DNA of 64,000 nt from Corynebacterium doosanense CAU 212 = DSM 45436 (GCF_000767055.1 NZ_CP006764.1:1550001-1614000); one strand, 5' to 3'. Counted from the stretch's first letter, positions 28,398 to 40,925 are shown. Notes: generated by a model from the sequence alone, not told the origin. Translations and numbers: made by a program.

Positions 28398-30401
28398 CTA
28401 GCGGCGGAACGGGAAGAAGTTCTCGATCGCCTGACGCGTCTGCGCCGGGAAGAGGAAGTTCAGCACGGCAGCGACGATGCCGCCGACAACGCCGAGCCCG
28501 AGCAGGCCAGCGAGGATGCCACCCACGGAGGAACCGAGAGACGAACCGCTCGGGTCGGTGGGTTCAGTACCGCGAACGGTGATCTTTGTGCCCGCGTCGG
28601 TGGTGATCCAGATGCGCTCCTCGCCGGTATAGGTCTCCGGCAGTGCCACCTCGACGGTGGCGCGGCCGACCTCGCCGAGGCCGATATCGTCAGTGGTGAC
28701 CTCGTTGTTCACCTGGGCCTCGAACTCTAGGTCACCGATGTGAACGGTCACGGTCTTGGCCTGCGGCTCGGTGGTGTTGGAGTAGCTTAGCGAGGTCAGC
28801 TCCAGCTCGGAGGTCTGACCAGCGGCCAGGGCGCTCAGCCCGGAGATTCCGATGTCCGACTGACCCGCCCGGTAGGTCGGCGCATCTTCCATTTTCAAGT
28901 AGTCGGTGAAGGCTGCGATGTCCGGGTAACCCACGTCGCGGTAATCGCGGACATCAGCCTTGTTGATGTATCCGTCGCCACCCTCGAGGAGGAAAGACGC
29001 GCCGGCGACCTTGTACTCAGCGCTCGGATCGATGGGCACACCGTCGATGCGGGCATCGATGACCCGGGAGCCCTGCGGAGCAGAGGGGTCGTAGCTGTAG
29101 GACGCGTTGTCGGAGAGGCCCAATGACAGACGCGGGCGGGACGCACCAGGCTGCCACTGGTTCTCGAGCGCCTGGAGGATCGTCGCGCCGGAGAGGGTGG
29201 CGTAGCCGAGGTTGTTGCCGAAGGGCTGCACGGTGAGAGCCTCGGCGTAGGTGACTTCTCCGGACTCGAGATCGGCGCGCACACCGCCGGCGTTCATGAT
29301 GCCCAGGTCGATCTCCTCGCTCTTCAGGAACTGGTTCATGGCCCGGCGGTTGGACTCGGCGAGCATGTTGTTGAGGGTGGACTCGACACCACGGTTGGAA
29401 CCGGTGGCCCCGCCCAGCTGGGTGCCGCGGTAGTAGGACTTGTCGATCGTGGCCACAACCTCCTCGCCCAGCACCTTGGCCTCAGCCTCGGCCGCGGCAA
29501 CCGTTTCAGCGACCGCCGGGTCCACTGCCACGGTGCCAGAGGTGGTGTAGTCATGCTGCGCAATGCGGAAGTTGGTGGCCTTATCCCTGGCGGGGTCGTA
29601 ATCGAACTCCAGCTCGGAGACGACCTTGCCGTACTCCTGGCTCTGCGCCAGCGTGCCGTTGAGGTGGCGTTGGTGGCTGTCGCCACCGAAGGCCGCGTCA
29701 ACGTCCTCGCTGAAGCCATTGACGACTGCGATGTCCTCGTGCTGCAGCACGATGACCGCGTCGACACCCTGGGCTTTCAGCCGGGCGGCCTCGGCATTGG
29801 CTGCGGCAACGGGGTCCGTGAACTCCAGACCCGAGATCGCCGCCGGGGAGACCTTGTTCACCGTCTGCTGGGTGACGGTGCCGACGAAACCGATGCTCAG
29901 CCCGTCTTTCTCCACCACGTACGAGGGATCCAGCGCGGGCTCTCCGGTGTCGGTGTCGATGACGTTGGCGCCGAGAATCGGGTAGTCGGACGCCTCGTTG
30001 ATGCGGCTGTACAGGTCATTCTGGCCCTTGTCGAACTCGTGGTTGCCCGCCGCGGAAACGTCGATACCCATCTCGTTGAGTGCCTCGAGCGTGTACTTGT
30101 CGTCGGAGATCGCAGACACGAATGCGGAGCCGCCGACGTTATCGCCCGAGGTGGTGCGGAATGCGAAGGTATCGTCCGAGCCCAGCTGGTTCATGATTCC
30201 CGCGATGCGCGCGGCGCCCATTTCGGTGTTCACCGGCTTCTTTGTATCCACAACCTCGGAGAGGTGCCCGTGGAAGTCGGTGATGTTGGTGACGGACACG
30301 GTCTGCATCTCCTGGGCCTCGGCGACTGCCGTGCCCGAGATGACGAGGGTGGAGGCGGTGACGGCGGCGATGATGTGGCCATACCGGCGGAAGTAGCTCA
30401 C
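28398..30401 (-). CDS. Secreted 5'-nucleotidase / metallophosphatase, UshA family
   Basis: 667-aa extracytoplasmic phosphatase for nucleotides or UDP-sugars. The signal peptide spans about 1-29. The N-terminal metallophosphoesterase domain has NITDFHGHL, GDNVGGSAF, AGNHEFDKGQ and FGGDSHQ. The 5'-nucleotidase C-terminal domain (about 320-540) carries NAGGVRADL and the FLLEGGDGY region. A C-terminal TM helix (about 630-655) and the basic end FPFRR give membrane anchoring without an LPxTG motif. It is a scavenging enzyme typically induced by phosphate limitation; no regulator site was identified here. Confidence 0.93.
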   Translation of the reverse strand: MSYFRRYGHIIAAVTASTLVISGTAVAEAQEMQTVSVTNITDFHGHLSEVVDTKKPVNTEMGAARIAGIMNQLGSDDTFAFRTTSGDNVGGSAFVSAISDDKYTLEALNEMGIDVSAAGNHEFDKGQNDLYSRINEASDYPILGANVIDTDTGEPALDPSYVVEKDGLSIGFVGTVTQQTVNKVSPAAISGLEFTDPVAAANAEAARLKAQGVDAVIVLQHEDIAVVNGFSEDVDAAFGGDSHQRHLNGTLAQSQEYGKVVSELEFDYDPARDKATNFRIAQHDYTTSGTVAVDPAVAETVAAAEAEAKVLGEEVVATIDKSYYRGTQLGGATGSNRGVESTLNNMLAESNRRAMNQFLKSEEIDLGIMNAGGVRADLESGEVTYAEALTVQPFGNNLGYATLSGATILQALENQWQPGASRPRLSLGLSDNASYSYDPSAPQGSRVIDARIDGVPIDPSAEYKVAGASFLLEGGDGYINKADVRDYRDVGYPDIAAFTDYLKMEDAPTYRAGQSDIGISGLSALAAGQTSELELTSLSYSNTTEPQAKTVTVHIGDLEFEAQVNNEVTTDDIGLGEVGRATVEVALPETYTGEERIWITTDAGTKITVRGTEPTDPSGSSLGSSVGGILAGLLGLGVVGGIVAAVLNFLFPAQTRQAIENFFPFRR

Positions 30402-30551
30402 GGGTGGGTGCTCCTGGATAGCTGTGGTGTCGTGCGTACCCGGTCAGGAATATCACAGCTACGCCGAAACTTCTCGACGGTTTCCCAGCCCTCCTGCAGG
30501 TTCACCCAGCCGCGGGCAAGAGTTCACCCGACGGCCACCACCCCGCCACGT

Positions 30552-32843
30552 CTAGGCAGTGACGCGGTAGACGTCGAACACACCCTCGGTGTTGCGCAGC
30601 AGGGTGATCAGCGAGCCGAGCTGCTTCGTGTCGGAGACAGCGATGGTGAACCGGATCGTCGCCACGCGATCATCAGCGATGTGGGAGTTCATCGCCGTGA
30701 CCGACAGCTTCTGCTCACTGAGAACCTTGGTTAGCGAGTAGAGCAGGCGGGAGTGATCCAGGGCCTCCACCTGGAGCGTGGCCGCGAAGGCCCCGCCCGT
30801 GGTGGGGTCGGTGTCCCAGGAGACGCTCATGAGGCGCTCCGGCTCGTCGCGAAGTTTCTCCGCGTTCGTGCAGTCCGCGCGGTGCACCGAAACTCCCCCG
30901 CCGCGGGTGACAAACCCGAAGATCTCATCGCCGGGCACGGGCTGGCAGCACTTGGCCAGCTTGGCCAGCACGTCCGGGCTGCCCTCGACGAGAATGCCCG
31001 TGCCGCCCTCGGAGACGCGGGCGCGTTTGTCCACCAGCTGCGAGAGCGGCGCGCGATCCGTGAGGGCGTCGACCGCGTCGTCCTCGTCGCCGAAGGTGGC
31101 CATGAGCCGCTGCGCCACGTGCTGCGCCGAGACGTGGCCGGCGCCGATGGCGGTGTAGAGCGCGTCGATGTCCGGGTAGTGCAGCTGGGCCGCCACCTGG
31201 CGCATGGACTCGGCCGTGAACAGGCGGTGCAGGGGCAGGCCGCCGCGCTGGACCTCCTGGGCGAGGGCGTCGCGGCCGCTGTCCAGATGCTCCTCGCGGC
31301 GCTCCTTGGCGAACCACTGGCGGATCTTCGCCTTCGCGCGTGGGGAGACGACAAAGTCCTGCCAGTCGCGCGAGGGCCCGGCCTCCGGGTCCTTGGAGGT
31401 GAAGATCTCCACCCGGTCACCCGACTTCAGCGTCGACTCCAGGGCCACGAGCTTGCCGTTGACCTTGGCGCCGATGCAGCGGTGGCCCACCTCCGTGTGT
31501 ACCGCATAGGCGAAGTCCACCGTGGTGGACCCGGCCACGAGGTTGACCACGTCGCCCTTCGGGGTGAAGGCGAAGATCTGGTTGCTGGTGAGGTCGTAGC
31601 GCAGGGAGTCGAGGAACTCGTTGGGGTCCGCGGCCTCCTTCTGCCAGCTGAGCAACTGGCGCATCCACGCCATCTGCTCCACCTCGGCCACGTCGCCCTT
31701 GTGTGAACCCTTGGTCTCCTTGTACCGCCAGTGCGCGGCCACGCCGAACTCGGCGTTGTAGTGCATCTCATGGGTGCGCACCTGCACCTCCAGCGGGCGG
31801 CCGCTGTCGGACATCACCGTGGTGTGCAGGGACTGGTACACCCCGAAACGCGGGTTGGAGATGTAGTCCTTGAACCTGCCCGGAAGCGCGGCGTAGAGGG
31901 AGTGCACCACGCCGATGGCGGCGTAGCAGTCGTTGACGTTGTCCACGAGGATGCGCAGGCCCACGAGGTCGAAGATCTCGTCGAACTCGCGGCCACCCAC
32001 GATCATCTTCTGGTAGATCGACCAGTAGTGCTTCGGCCTGCCCTGGACCTCGGCCTCGATGCCGTTGGTGCGCAGCGCGGCGCCGAGCTCGGAGGTGATC
32101 TCCTTGAGCGCGCGGTCGCGGGACGGCGCGCGGTCGGCGACCAGTCGCACGACCTCGTCGTACTTCTTCGGGTGCAGGATGGCGAAGGACAGGTCCTCCA
32201 GCTCCCACTTCACACTCGCCATGCCCAGGCGGTGCGCGAGCGGGGCGATGACCTCCAGGGTCTGGCTGGCCTTCTTCGCCTGCTTCTCCGGCGGCAGGAA
32301 ACGCATGGTGCGCATGTTGTGCAGCCGGTCGGCCACCTTGATCACCAGCACGCGGGGGTCGCTGGCCATGGCGACGATCATCTTGCGGATCGTCTCCGCC
32401 TCCGCGGCCGCGCCGAGGGCGACCTTGTCCAGCTTGGTCACGCCGTCGACCAGGCGTGCCACCTCGGCGCCGAACTCCTCTGTGAGGTCCTCCAGCGAGT
32501 AGTCGGTGTCCTCCACCGTGTCGTGCAGCAGCGCGGCCACCAGCGTGGTGGTGTCCATGCCGATCTCCGCGCACACCGTGGCCACGGCCAGCGGGTGGGT
32601 GATGTAGGGGTCGCCGGACTTGCGGATCACGCCCTGGTGCAGCAGTTCCGCGCGGTCATAGGCGCGGTTGAGCAGCTCGGCGTCGGCCTTGGGGTGGAAC
32701 TCGCGGTGGATGGACAGCAGCGGGTCCAGGACCGGGTTGATGCGCAAGCGGCTGCCGCCGGTCAGCGACCTGGCCAACCGCGCGGACATGCTGCGCATTC
32801 CCGAGGACGTACGTCGGGAGTTCCTGTCGTTGCTGGTGGCCAT
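30552..32843 (-). CDS. rel: Bifunctional (p)ppGpp synthetase/hydrolase RelA/SpoT (Rel)
   Basis: Stringent-response enzyme. The 763-aa protein has the HD hydrolase domain ([12 protein letters not shown] at ~105 and [12 protein letters not shown] at ~170). The synthetase domain contains [25 protein letters not shown] domain ([29 protein letters not shown], partially cited), the alpha-helical/zinc-finger region ([12 protein letters not shown]) and a C-terminal ACT domain follow. Both catalytic halves look intact. It is 15 bp after apt in the same direction. Confidence 0.97.
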   Translation of the reverse strand: MATSNDRNSRRTSSGMRSMSARLARSLTGGSRLRINPVLDPLLSIHREFHPKADAELLNRAYDRAELLHQGVIRKSGDPYITHPLAVATVCAEIGMDTTTLVAALLHDTVEDTDYSLEDLTEEFGAEVARLVDGVTKLDKVALGAAAEAETIRKMIVAMASDPRVLVIKVADRLHNMRTMRFLPPEKQAKKASQTLEVIAPLAHRLGMASVKWELEDLSFAILHPKKYDEVVRLVADRAPSRDRALKEITSELGAALRTNGIEAEVQGRPKHYWSIYQKMIVGGREFDEIFDLVGLRILVDNVNDCYAAIGVVHSLYAALPGRFKDYISNPRFGVYQSLHTTVMSDSGRPLEVQVRTHEMHYNAEFGVAAHWRYKETKGSHKGDVAEVEQMAWMRQLLSWQKEAADPNEFLDSLRYDLTSNQIFAFTPKGDVVNLVAGSTTVDFAYAVHTEVGHRCIGAKVNGKLVALESTLKSGDRVEIFTSKDPEAGPSRDWQDFVVSPRAKAKIRQWFAKERREEHLDSGRDALAQEVQRGGLPLHRLFTAESMRQVAAQLHYPDIDALYTAIGAGHVSAQHVAQRLMATFGDEDDAVDALTDRAPLSQLVDKRARVSEGGTGILVEGSPDVLAKLAKCCQPVPGDEIFGFVTRGGGVSVHRADCTNAEKLRDEPERLMSVSWDTDPTTGGAFAATLQVEALDHSRLLYSLTKVLSEQKLSVTAMNSHIADDRVATIRFTIAVSDTKQLGSLITLLRNTEGVFDVYRVTA

Positions 32844-32858
32844 CGCTCGCTCCTCTAC

Positions 32859-33410
32859 TCAGGCGTCCGACTCGTTGATGACTACCAGGGAGCCGTCGCG
32901 AAGCTTCTCGCGTCCTCCCAGGCCGGGCACCTCCAGGACCACGACGTAGCCGCTGACCTCGGCGCCGCAGGATTCCAGGAGTTTGGTGGCCGCGAGCAGG
33001 GTCCCGCCGGTGGCGAGGACGTCGTCGACCAGAACGACCCGCTTGCCCTGCAGGTCCGTCTGGCCCGCCGGGATCTCCAGCGCCGCGGTGCCGTACTCCA
33101 GGGAGTACTCCTCGGTGATCACCGGCGGCGGGAGTTTGCCCTGCTTGCGGATCGCCAGGATGCCCAGGCCCATGTCGAAGGCGACGGCCGAGCCGAGCAG
33201 GAACCCGCGGGCATCGAGGCCGCCGATGAGGTCCGCACCGAGGTCGCGGCACGCCTGCGAGAGCGAGCTCACGACGGTGGCGAAGGCCTCCGCGTCCGCG
33301 AGCACCGGGGTGAGGTCCTCGAAGAGCACACCCGGCTCCGGAAAGTCCGGGACCAGGCGGATCTTGTCGCCGATGGCCTCGGCGGCGTTAGCGTACTTCT
33401 GTGCTGTCAC
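32859..33410 (-). CDS. apt: Adenine phosphoribosyltransferase
   Basis: Purine-salvage enzyme converting adenine plus PRPP to AMP. From GTG 33410 ([17 protein letters not shown]) it is 183 aa. A GAGGAAG ribosome-binding site lies 9 bp upstream. The ATG-containing longer frame starts inside the lipoprotein gene and is unlikely. The PRPP motif is [15 protein letters not shown], and the [12 protein letters not shown] segment is family-typical. The chosen start overlaps the end of the upstream lipoprotein gene by 23 bp. Confidence 0.93.
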   Translation of the reverse strand: MTAQKYANAAEAIGDKIRLVPDFPEPGVLFEDLTPVLADAEAFATVVSSLSQACRDLGADLIGGLDARGFLLGSAVAFDMGLGILAIRKQGKLPPPVITEEYSLEYGTAALEIPAGQTDLQGKRVVLVDDVLATGGTLLAATKLLESCGAEVSGYVVVLEVPGLGGREKLRDGSLVVINESDA

Positions 33411-35046
33411 TGGAACTGTCTTCCTCACTGGGCTCACTGGACCCACTCGCCGTCTCACCGGTGCTCAACTGCCACCGGTCCTTGTTCCAGCCGATGCCGG
33501 TCAGGCCCGAATAGACCACCACGTTACTGACGTTCTTGTCCCGGACGAAGATCCGAGGCTCCGCGGCCAGCGGGATCGACGGCAGCTGCTGCCACATCGC
33601 CTCCTCCGCCTTGCGCAGCGCGTCCACCTGGGTCAGCCCCGCCGACACGGAGCCGTACTCGGTGCGCGGGTCGATAGCACCCAGGAAGGCGTCGATGGTG
33701 CCCTGCTCGGTGGCGCTGCCCAGGTCGGTGAGGCTGGAGCCCTCGGCCGAGGCGTCCACGACGGTGATCCCCGCCTGCTCACACGAGGTGGCCAGGGCCT
33801 CGACCATCGCGGCCTTACGCGCGTCCGGGCCCTGGTAGCCGACGTTGACCGTCATGCCCCACAGGCCGCTGGCGCTGGCGTAGTTCGGCTCTAGGTGCGA
33901 CTGCCCGATGTCGTCGAGCTGGTGGTGGATGGGGTCATCGTGCGGCACGGTGTGCAGCACCACGGGCGACACCTCGACGCCAGCGATCCGCGAGGAAGCC
34001 TCGGCCACGGCGCGACGGTCCACGCAGGCGGCGAAGAGCTGGCGGTACTCCGGGGAGGCGATCACGCCGCCGTCGGAAAGCTTGAGGGAGTCGGTGAGCA
34101 GCCCCACCACCGGCTCGACGATGAAGGGGTTCATCGTGTCGTCGCGGTTGACCCAGGCGGGATCCGAGGTGGGCACGTCGGCGATGCGCAGCGCGCCCTC
34201 GGCGACCAACTCGGTGGTGTCCGCCTCCCGCGGCCACACCACCAGCGGGTTCGTCGCGGCGGCGTCGCCCGGGTACTGGCCGTTGGGCACGAGCACGACC
34301 TCGCCGGCCTCCCCGACGTGGTCGATGACGTAGGGGCCGGACGCGACCTGCAGCGCGCTGTCGAAGGCGTCCAGGGAGAACCCGGTGTTCCACACCTCGG
34401 CCACCCCGGCGAGCACGGAGTAGTCGCGGTCCACGAGCGCGGTGTGCAGGGTCGGTTCGTCGATACCCGCCTTCGCCGCGATGGCGTGGGACGGCAGCAC
34501 GGTGCCGGGGCCGAAGAGCTGGCGCCAGCGCCCGCCCTGGCCGTCGGCGAAGACCACGGTGAACTGCTTGGCGTCGGGCGCGCAGTGCAGGTCGGTGACC
34601 TGGCCCATCATCGGCTCGTGCGAGTCGAAGAGGTCGGTCATGGTGCCAGTGACGAAGGCGAGCTGGAAGTCGAGGCAGGTCACCGGGTTGCCGTCGCTGA
34701 ACGTCGCGCCCTCGGTGATGGTGTACTGCACCTGCGGCGTCGTGCCAGGCAAGGTCTGCGCGGAGACGAGGTCGGTGTTGGGGATCATCTGCCCCGACGG
34801 GCCCTCGACGAAGGCACCGGGGTACACCCGCGCGGAGACGAGCTGCGCGTTGGTGCTCGCACCCGCGGAGCTGGCGGCGTTGGTGGTCACCAGCGACTCG
34901 TTGACCTGGTAGCCGAAGTGGTCGGCGGTGCTCTCCTGGTCCTCGGCGCCTAGCGGAGCGCCGTCACCCGAGCATGCGGTGGTGAGCAGGGCGGTGGCGG
35001 CGAGCATGGCGCCCACGCCGCGGGCCCGGCGGTGTGCGCGGATCAT
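33388..35046 (-). CDS. ABC transporter solute-binding lipoprotein (SBP family 5-like)
   Basis: 552-aa lipoprotein. The signal peptide [20 protein letters not shown] is followed by the lipobox LTTAC at about residue 25. A large SBP_bac_5-like fold follows, with the [19 protein letters not shown] segment and the recurrent binding lobe pattern of oligopeptide-binding proteins. No cognate permease or ATPase genes adjoin it. It is embedded between secF and apt, a conserved corynebacterial arrangement. Its first bases overlap secF's stop (ATGA), so it is translationally coupled to secF. Confidence 0.85.
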   Translation of the reverse strand: MIRAHRRARGVGAMLAATALLTTACSGDGAPLGAEDQESTADHFGYQVNESLVTTNAASSAGASTNAQLVSARVYPGAFVEGPSGQMIPNTDLVSAQTLPGTTPQVQYTITEGATFSDGNPVTCLDFQLAFVTGTMTDLFDSHEPMMGQVTDLHCAPDAKQFTVVFADGQGGRWRQLFGPGTVLPSHAIAAKAGIDEPTLHTALVDRDYSVLAGVAEVWNTGFSLDAFDSALQVASGPYVIDHVGEAGEVVLVPNGQYPGDAAATNPLVVWPREADTTELVAEGALRIADVPTSDPAWVNRDDTMNPFIVEPVVGLLTDSLKLSDGGVIASPEYRQLFAACVDRRAVAEASSRIAGVEVSPVVLHTVPHDDPIHHQLDDIGQSHLEPNYASASGLWGMTVNVGYQGPDARKAAMVEALATSCEQAGITVVDASAEGSSLTDLGSATEQGTIDAFLGAIDPRTEYGSVSAGLTQVDALRKAEEAMWQQLPSIPLAAEPRIFVRDKNVSNVVVYSGLTGIGWNKDRWQLSTGETASGSSEPSEEDSSSDSTEVR

Positions 35047-36209
35047 TCTCGGCCCGGCCGCCAGGTTGCGCCGGTTCCACCCGGGGAGGTGGGCGTGACG
35101 ACGGTGCGCCTGCCCCCCGCCGCCGGGGCGGGATCGCTCTCGTGGGCGATCTCGTTGTCCTCGTCGGCGGCGGGGTCGCGGACGTCGGCCTGTCCACCGT
35201 GGGCGCGGTAGTTCTCCACGGCCTTCTTGTGCTCGCGCACCCGCTTGGTGCGGTTCATCAGGCTCACCAGGATCGGGGTGGCCAGGAAGAGCGAGGAGAA
35301 CATGCCCTCGACCACGCCGATGAGCTGGATGACGGCGAGGTCACGCAGGGTGCCGATACCCATGAGCCAGATGGCCACCACAAAGAGCGCGATGATGGGC
35401 AGCGCGGAGATCACCGAGGTGGAGATCGACCGCATGATGGTCTGGTTGACCGCCAGGTTCGCCTGTTCGGCGTAGGTGGCGCGCCGCGTCTCCAGCACGC
35501 CTTCGGTGTTCTCCTTGACCTTGTCGAACACGATGACCGTGTCGTAGATGGAGAACGTCAGCACGGTAAGCAGGCCGATGACCACGGCCGGGGAGACCTC
35601 GAGGCCGAACAGTGCGTAGGTGCCGGCGATGAGGATGCCGTCGACCACCAGCGCCGCGAGCGCCGCGACGGCCATCTCACGCTGGAGGCGGATGGCCACG
35701 TAGATGCCCGCCAGGACGAGGAAGGCGCCCATGGCCAGGAGCATGCGCTGGGTGATGGTGGAACCCCAGGACTCCGAGACGGTGGACACGCCAATGTCGT
35801 CGACGCTGGAGGGGCCGTCGCCGTGCTCGTTGGCAATGGCCAGCTGCACGTCCTGCGCCTGCTCGTTGCTCAGGTGCACGGAGTTGATCTCCAGCGTGCG
35901 CGATTCGCCGGAGCCGACGATCTGCGCGACCTCGGGCTCGATGCCCGTGGTTTCGATGAACGTCTGCTCTACCTCCTCGGCGACGAGATCGCCGGCGGGC
36001 ATGGAGACCCTGGTGCCGCCCTCGAAATCGATGTTGAGGTCGAATCCGCGTAGCAGCATGGCCGCAAACGACAGCACGATGAGCGCGAGGGTGATGAGGT
36101 ACCACGTCTTGGAGCGGCGGATGAAGTCGAACCCGCCCTCGCCGGTGTAGAGGCGGTCGAAGAAGTTGCCGCGGGGGGCCTGCACGGGTTCAGTGACGGA
36201 GCTCGACAT
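35043..36209 (-). CDS. secF: Protein translocase subunit SecF
   Basis: Inner-membrane subunit that drives late steps of Sec export with SecD. The 388-aa protein has six predicted TM segments. The periplasmic P1-like region has DFEGGTRVSM. The TM4 region includes FSIYDTVIVFDKVKENTE, and SISTSVISALPIIALFVVAIW follows. The C-terminal cytoplasmic tail is long and charged. It is 2 bp after secD. Confidence 0.95.
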   Translation of the reverse strand: MSSSVTEPVQAPRGNFFDRLYTGEGGFDFIRRSKTWYLITLALIVLSFAAMLLRGFDLNIDFEGGTRVSMPAGDLVAEEVEQTFIETTGIEPEVAQIVGSGESRTLEINSVHLSNEQAQDVQLAIANEHGDGPSSVDDIGVSTVSESWGSTITQRMLLAMGAFLVLAGIYVAIRLQREMAVAALAALVVDGILIAGTYALFGLEVSPAVVIGLLTVLTFSIYDTVIVFDKVKENTEGVLETRRATYAEQANLAVNQTIMRSISTSVISALPIIALFVVAIWLMGIGTLRDLAVIQLIGVVEGMFSSLFLATPILVSLMNRTKRVREHKKAVENYRAHGGQADVRDPAADEDNEIAHESDPAPAAGGRRTVVTPTSPGGTGATWRPGRE

Positions 36210-36211
36210 TG

Positions 36212-38101
36212 CTATTTCTCCTCATTCGCGGTGGTCGCTGCGGAAGCGGCGGTGGATCCCGCGCCGCTCAGGGCAGGTTCCGGGTGTGCGTCGCGTGCTT
36301 CTCGACGTTTCGTGTCGGCCAGTTCGAACATCTTGGTCAGGCCGTTGACACTGCCCTTCGACCAGAACGGGTTGCGGGCGGCCAGCTGCGCCAGCGGGGC
36401 GGTGACCAGGAACGTGACGATGAGGTCGAGCACCGTCATCAGACCCAGCGTGAAGGCGAAGCCCTTGACCTCGCCGACGGCCAGGAAGTACACCACGACG
36501 GCGCCGATGAGCGTGACGGCGTTACCGGTGACGATGGTCTGCTTGGCCCGGTCCCAGCCGCGGTGGGTGGCCGAGCGGAAGGTGCGGCCCTCCCGGATCT
36601 CGTCCTTGATGCGTTCGTAGTAGACCACGAAGGAGTCCGCGGTCTGGCCCACGCCGATGACGATGCCGGCGACGCCGGCCAGGTCGAGGGAGTAGCCGAT
36701 CCAGCGGCCCAGCAGCACGATGAGCAGGTAGGTGACCAGGGTGGACACCACGAGGGTGAACAGGGAGATCAGGCCGAAGAGGCGGTAGTAGAAGAAGACG
36801 TAGACGGCGATGAGCGCAAAACCCGCGATGAGCGAGATGACGCCGACCTTGAGTGCCGCGGTGCCCAGCTGCGCCGGGATGGTCTCGGTGGTGCCGCCCT
36901 GCTCGCCGTTCTCGCCGGCGAAAGACAGCGGCAGCGCGCCGTACTTGAGGTTGTTGGCCAGCGCGGTGGCCTCCTCCTGGGTGAAGTCGCCGGTGATCGA
37001 GGTCGCCGAGCCGAAGGGCGTGGCGCCCTGGATGGTGGGCGCGGAGATGACCGCCGAGTCCAGGGTGATGGCGATGTTCTGCCCGAGGTACTGGGTGGTC
37101 AGGTCCGCCCAGGTGGCGGAGCCGTTGGGCTCGCCCTCGGTCTTGAAGGCGAAGTTGATCTCCATCTGCCCGGTCTCCGGGTTGATGCCGCCGGAGATGG
37201 GGCGCCCGGTGTCGATCTCCTCGCCGGTCAGGCGCGGGCCCGCGGGGTCCTCGACACCCTTGAGCAGCGGGGCGGGTTCGAGCATGACCGCCTGTCCGCT
37301 GGTGGCGTCGCAGGCCACCAGGGGGCGGGCCGGGTCGTCGGTGCCCGCGAGCGGGTCGACGTAGTCCGGGCCGCACTGCATGAGCGCGCTGGCCGCGGCC
37401 ATGGTGGTGGGGTCATCCGACTGCCGGTCCTCGCGCAGCATGGCGGTGACCTCCTCGCGTCGGTCCCCCGCCTCGATGGCGTTCTCCGGCTCCGGAAGGG
37501 GCTCGGCCTCGATGGTGGGGACCTCGACCTTCTCGGCGTCCGGGGTCTGCTGGGCGATGGCGGCGTTGACGCCGTCCACGACCGTCTGCACGGCGGTCTG
37601 CGCCTGCTCCGGGGAGACGACGCCCTGCTCGACCCAGCGCTCCGCCATCTCCGGCAGGGTGACGGTGAGCATCGCGGGATCCGGCATGGCCGGCTGCGAG
37701 ACGGGGCGGAACAGCAGCTGCGAGGTCTGGCCGACCGCCTGTGCCTGGCTGGCGTCCTCACCCGGCACGGTGATGACCAGGGTGTTGCCGTCGGCGACGA
37801 CCTCGGCGCCGGAGACGCCCATGCCGTTGACACGGCCCTCGAGGATCGTGCGGGCCTGCTCCATCTGGTCCTGCGTGGGCTGCTCGCCCTGCGGAACCAG
37901 GGTGATGCGGGTGCCTCCCTGCAGGTCGATGCCCAGCTTCGGGGCCATCGACCGGTCGCCGGTGAGGAACACCAGGCCGATCACCACGAGGAAGATCACG
38001 CCGAAAATGGCCAGGGCTCGCTTGGGCCACGCTCTTTTGGCGTTGCCCGCGCCCGCGGTACGTCGAGTGTCAGCAGACAAAGTTTTAAGGTCTTTCCTCA
38101 T
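36212..38101 (-). CDS. secD: Protein translocase subunit SecD
   Basis: 629-aa SecD from ATG 38101 (MRKDLKTLSADTRR). TM1 is at about 25-45. The large extracytoplasmic domain starts with LGIDLQGGTRITL and has an extended Pro/Glu-rich insertion. The C-terminal five TM segments include GQTADSFVVYYERIKDEIREG. The longer frame to 38164 would add a Cys-rich leader with no counterpart. It is followed immediately by secF; yajC precedes it after a 158-bp gap containing the repeated word TCATCGTAGAACA. Confidence 0.95.
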   Translation of the reverse strand: MRKDLKTLSADTRRTAGAGNAKRAWPKRALAIFGVIFLVVIGLVFLTGDRSMAPKLGIDLQGGTRITLVPQGEQPTQDQMEQARTILEGRVNGMGVSGAEVVADGNTLVITVPGEDASQAQAVGQTSQLLFRPVSQPAMPDPAMLTVTLPEMAERWVEQGVVSPEQAQTAVQTVVDGVNAAIAQQTPDAEKVEVPTIEAEPLPEPENAIEAGDRREEVTAMLREDRQSDDPTTMAAASALMQCGPDYVDPLAGTDDPARPLVACDATSGQAVMLEPAPLLKGVEDPAGPRLTGEEIDTGRPISGGINPETGQMEINFAFKTEGEPNGSATWADLTTQYLGQNIAITLDSAVISAPTIQGATPFGSATSITGDFTQEEATALANNLKYGALPLSFAGENGEQGGTTETIPAQLGTAALKVGVISLIAGFALIAVYVFFYYRLFGLISLFTLVVSTLVTYLLIVLLGRWIGYSLDLAGVAGIVIGVGQTADSFVVYYERIKDEIREGRTFRSATHRGWDRAKQTIVTGNAVTLIGAVVVYFLAVGEVKGFAFTLGLMTVLDLIVTFLVTAPLAQLAARNPFWSKGSVNGLTKMFELADTKRREARDAHPEPALSGAGSTAASAATTANEEK

Positions 38102-38259
38102 AGAAAGCGACCTCGGGGCAGGCGCCCCTCGGTCGCAGTAGGTGGGGTCCCTGTGCAAGCACAACGTGGATCATCGTAGAACAGTGGTTCATCGTAGAAC
38201 ACGGACGTCCGAATGGCGGCAACGCAAGGCGCCGCAGGTACCCACCTTCGGATACTTCT

Positions 38260-38625
38260 CTAACGCAGGTTCTCCGGGTGGTCGTCGCCGCGGGTGCGCT
38301 GCGGGTCGTCGATACGCATCTCTTCCTCCTGCACGCCCTCGCCGAGCACGGGCTCCGGGCGGGTGGCGGCGTCGGGGACGCTGCGCAGGATGGCGATGCG
38401 CTCGAGGGTCATCTCCACTCCGGGGGCGACCTCGAGCAGAACGGTGGTGTCCGTCAGCGCGGAGATCCGGCCGTGGATGCCGGCGCTGGTGACGACGTTG
38501 TCGCCGGGGGTGAGCGACGCCTGCATGGCCTGGAGCTCCCCCTGCTGCTTGCGCTGGCGGCGCATCATGAGGAAGGAGGGAATGAAAAGGAGGGCAAGGA
38601 GAATGAGGAGAAACGGGAATTCCAT
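38260..38625 (-). CDS. yajC: Preprotein translocase subunit YajC
   Basis: 121-aa accessory Sec subunit. One N-terminal TM (MEFPFLLILLALLFIPSFLM) precedes a basic motif (RRQRKQQGELQ). The conserved LTPGDNVVTSAGIHGRISAL region follows, with an acidic/polar tail. It stands between ruvB and secD, its usual place in actinobacteria. Confidence 0.93.
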   Translation of the reverse strand: MEFPFLLILLALLFIPSFLMMRRQRKQQGELQAMQASLTPGDNVVTSAGIHGRISALTDTTVLLEVAPGVEMTLERIAILRSVPDAATRPEPVLGEGVQEEEMRIDDPQRTRGDDHPENLR

Positions 38626-38658
38626 GCCCGCCAGTGTGCCAGACGTGCGGTTTCGGCC

Positions 38659-39735
<1,077 letters not shown>

Positions 39736-39744
39736 GGGTTACTC

Positions 39745-40347
39745 CTATCCGCGGCCGAGCTCGGAGAGCGCGGCCTTGAGCGCCGCGGCGACGCTGAGGT
39801 CGGGATTGTCCACGAGGACCTCGTCGACCACCGGGCCGGCCACGCGCTCGGTGAAGCCCAGTCCGATGAGGGCCTCGGTGACCTGCTCGGCGGTGGCAGT
39901 GGCGGCCAGGGGCAGCGGGGTGGCGTCCGGGACCGCCTGCGGCAGGTAGGGGGTGACCTTGTCCTTGAGGTCGAGGATCATCCGGTCCGCCATGCGCTTG
40001 CCCACGCCGGGGACGGTCTGCAGCTTCTTCGCGTCCGACCCGGCGATGGCTGCGGAGATCTCTCCGGTGCCCAGCGTGCCGATGGTCGCCAGCGCCAGCT
40101 TCGGGCCGAGGCCGGTGACGGTCTGCAGCAGGAGGAACAGGCGGCGTTCGTCGTCGGAGATGAAGCCGTAGAGGGTCATGGAGTCCTCCTTGACCGCCAG
40201 GTGGGTGAGCACGGTGTGCTCGTCGCCGCGGCGCAGCCGGGAGAGTGTGCCCGGGGTGGCCAGGAAGAGATAACCCACCCCGGAACAGTCGATGACGGCG
40301 TGGTCCAGCGCGATGCTGAGCACCTGTCCGCGCAGTGATGCGATCAC
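39745..40347 (-). CDS. ruvA: Holliday junction DNA-binding protein RuvA
   Basis: 200-aa tetrameric junction-recognition subunit. The N-terminal OB-fold ([21 protein letters not shown]) precedes two helix-hairpin-helix motifs ([20 protein letters not shown] and [20 protein letters not shown]). The C-terminal domain III contacts RuvB. The start overlaps the ruvC stop by 4 bp (ATGA). Confidence 0.97.
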   Translation of the reverse strand: MIASLRGQVLSIALDHAVIDCSGVGYLFLATPGTLSRLRRGDEHTVLTHLAVKEDSMTLYGFISDDERRLFLLLQTVTGLGPKLALATIGTLGTGEISAAIAGSDAKKLQTVPGVGKRMADRMILDLKDKVTPYLPQAVPDATPLPLAATATAEQVTEALIGLGFTERVAGPVVDEVLVDNPDLSVAAALKAALSELGRG

Positions 40348-40925
40348 GAGTTACTCCTCTGATGTTGTTTGGCGATCTCCGCCAGTTCCCTGAGTTTGGC
40401 TGCGCCCTGCTCGGTGGCCGCCTTCTCCCTGGCCAGCGCCGGGGCGCGCCAGCAGTGGCAGATGGCCAGGGCCAGGGCGTCGGCGGCGTCGGCGGGTTTG
40501 GGTGCCTCCGACAGACCAAGGATGCGGGTGACCATGATGGTCATCTGCTTCTTGTCCGCCCGGCCGTTGCCGGAGATGGCCTTCTTCACCTCGGAGGGTG
40601 TGTAGTGGTGCACGGGGATGCCCCGCTTGGCCGCGGCGAGGATGAGCACCCCCACGGCATGGGCGGTGAAGATGACGGTGGAGACGTTGCCGCGCTCGAA
40701 TACGCGCTCGATAGCCACGACGTCCGGCCTGTAGTCCTCGATCCACTCCTCCACGGCCGCGGAGATGCGCACCAGGCGCTCCCCCAGCTCCATGTCACTG
40801 GGGGTCCGGATCACTCCGACGGCGACGGGCGCAATGGCCCGGCCACCACCGGACTGGACCACGGAGAGACCGCACCGGGTCAGACCCGGGTCGATACCCA
40901 TGACACGCATGCCCTGCAGGTTCAC
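40344..40925 (-). CDS. ruvC: Holliday junction resolvase RuvC
   Basis: 193-aa endonuclease cutting Holliday junctions. The catalytic carboxylates are in [11 protein letters not shown] (first Asp), VAIERVFE (Glu) and [13 protein letters not shown] (last Asp pair). The first five residues may be dispensable: a second Met six residues in (MRVMGIDPG) is an equally plausible start. It heads the ruvC-ruvA-ruvB-yajC-secD-secF line. Confidence 0.96.
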   Translation of the reverse strand: MNLQGMRVMGIDPGLTRCGLSVVQSGGGRAIAPVAVGVIRTPSDMELGERLVRISAAVEEWIEDYRPDVVAIERVFERGNVSTVIFTAHAVGVLILAAAKRGIPVHHYTPSEVKKAISGNGRADKKQMTIMVTRILGLSEAPKPADAADALALAICHCWRAPALAREKAATEQGAAKLRELAEIAKQHQRSNS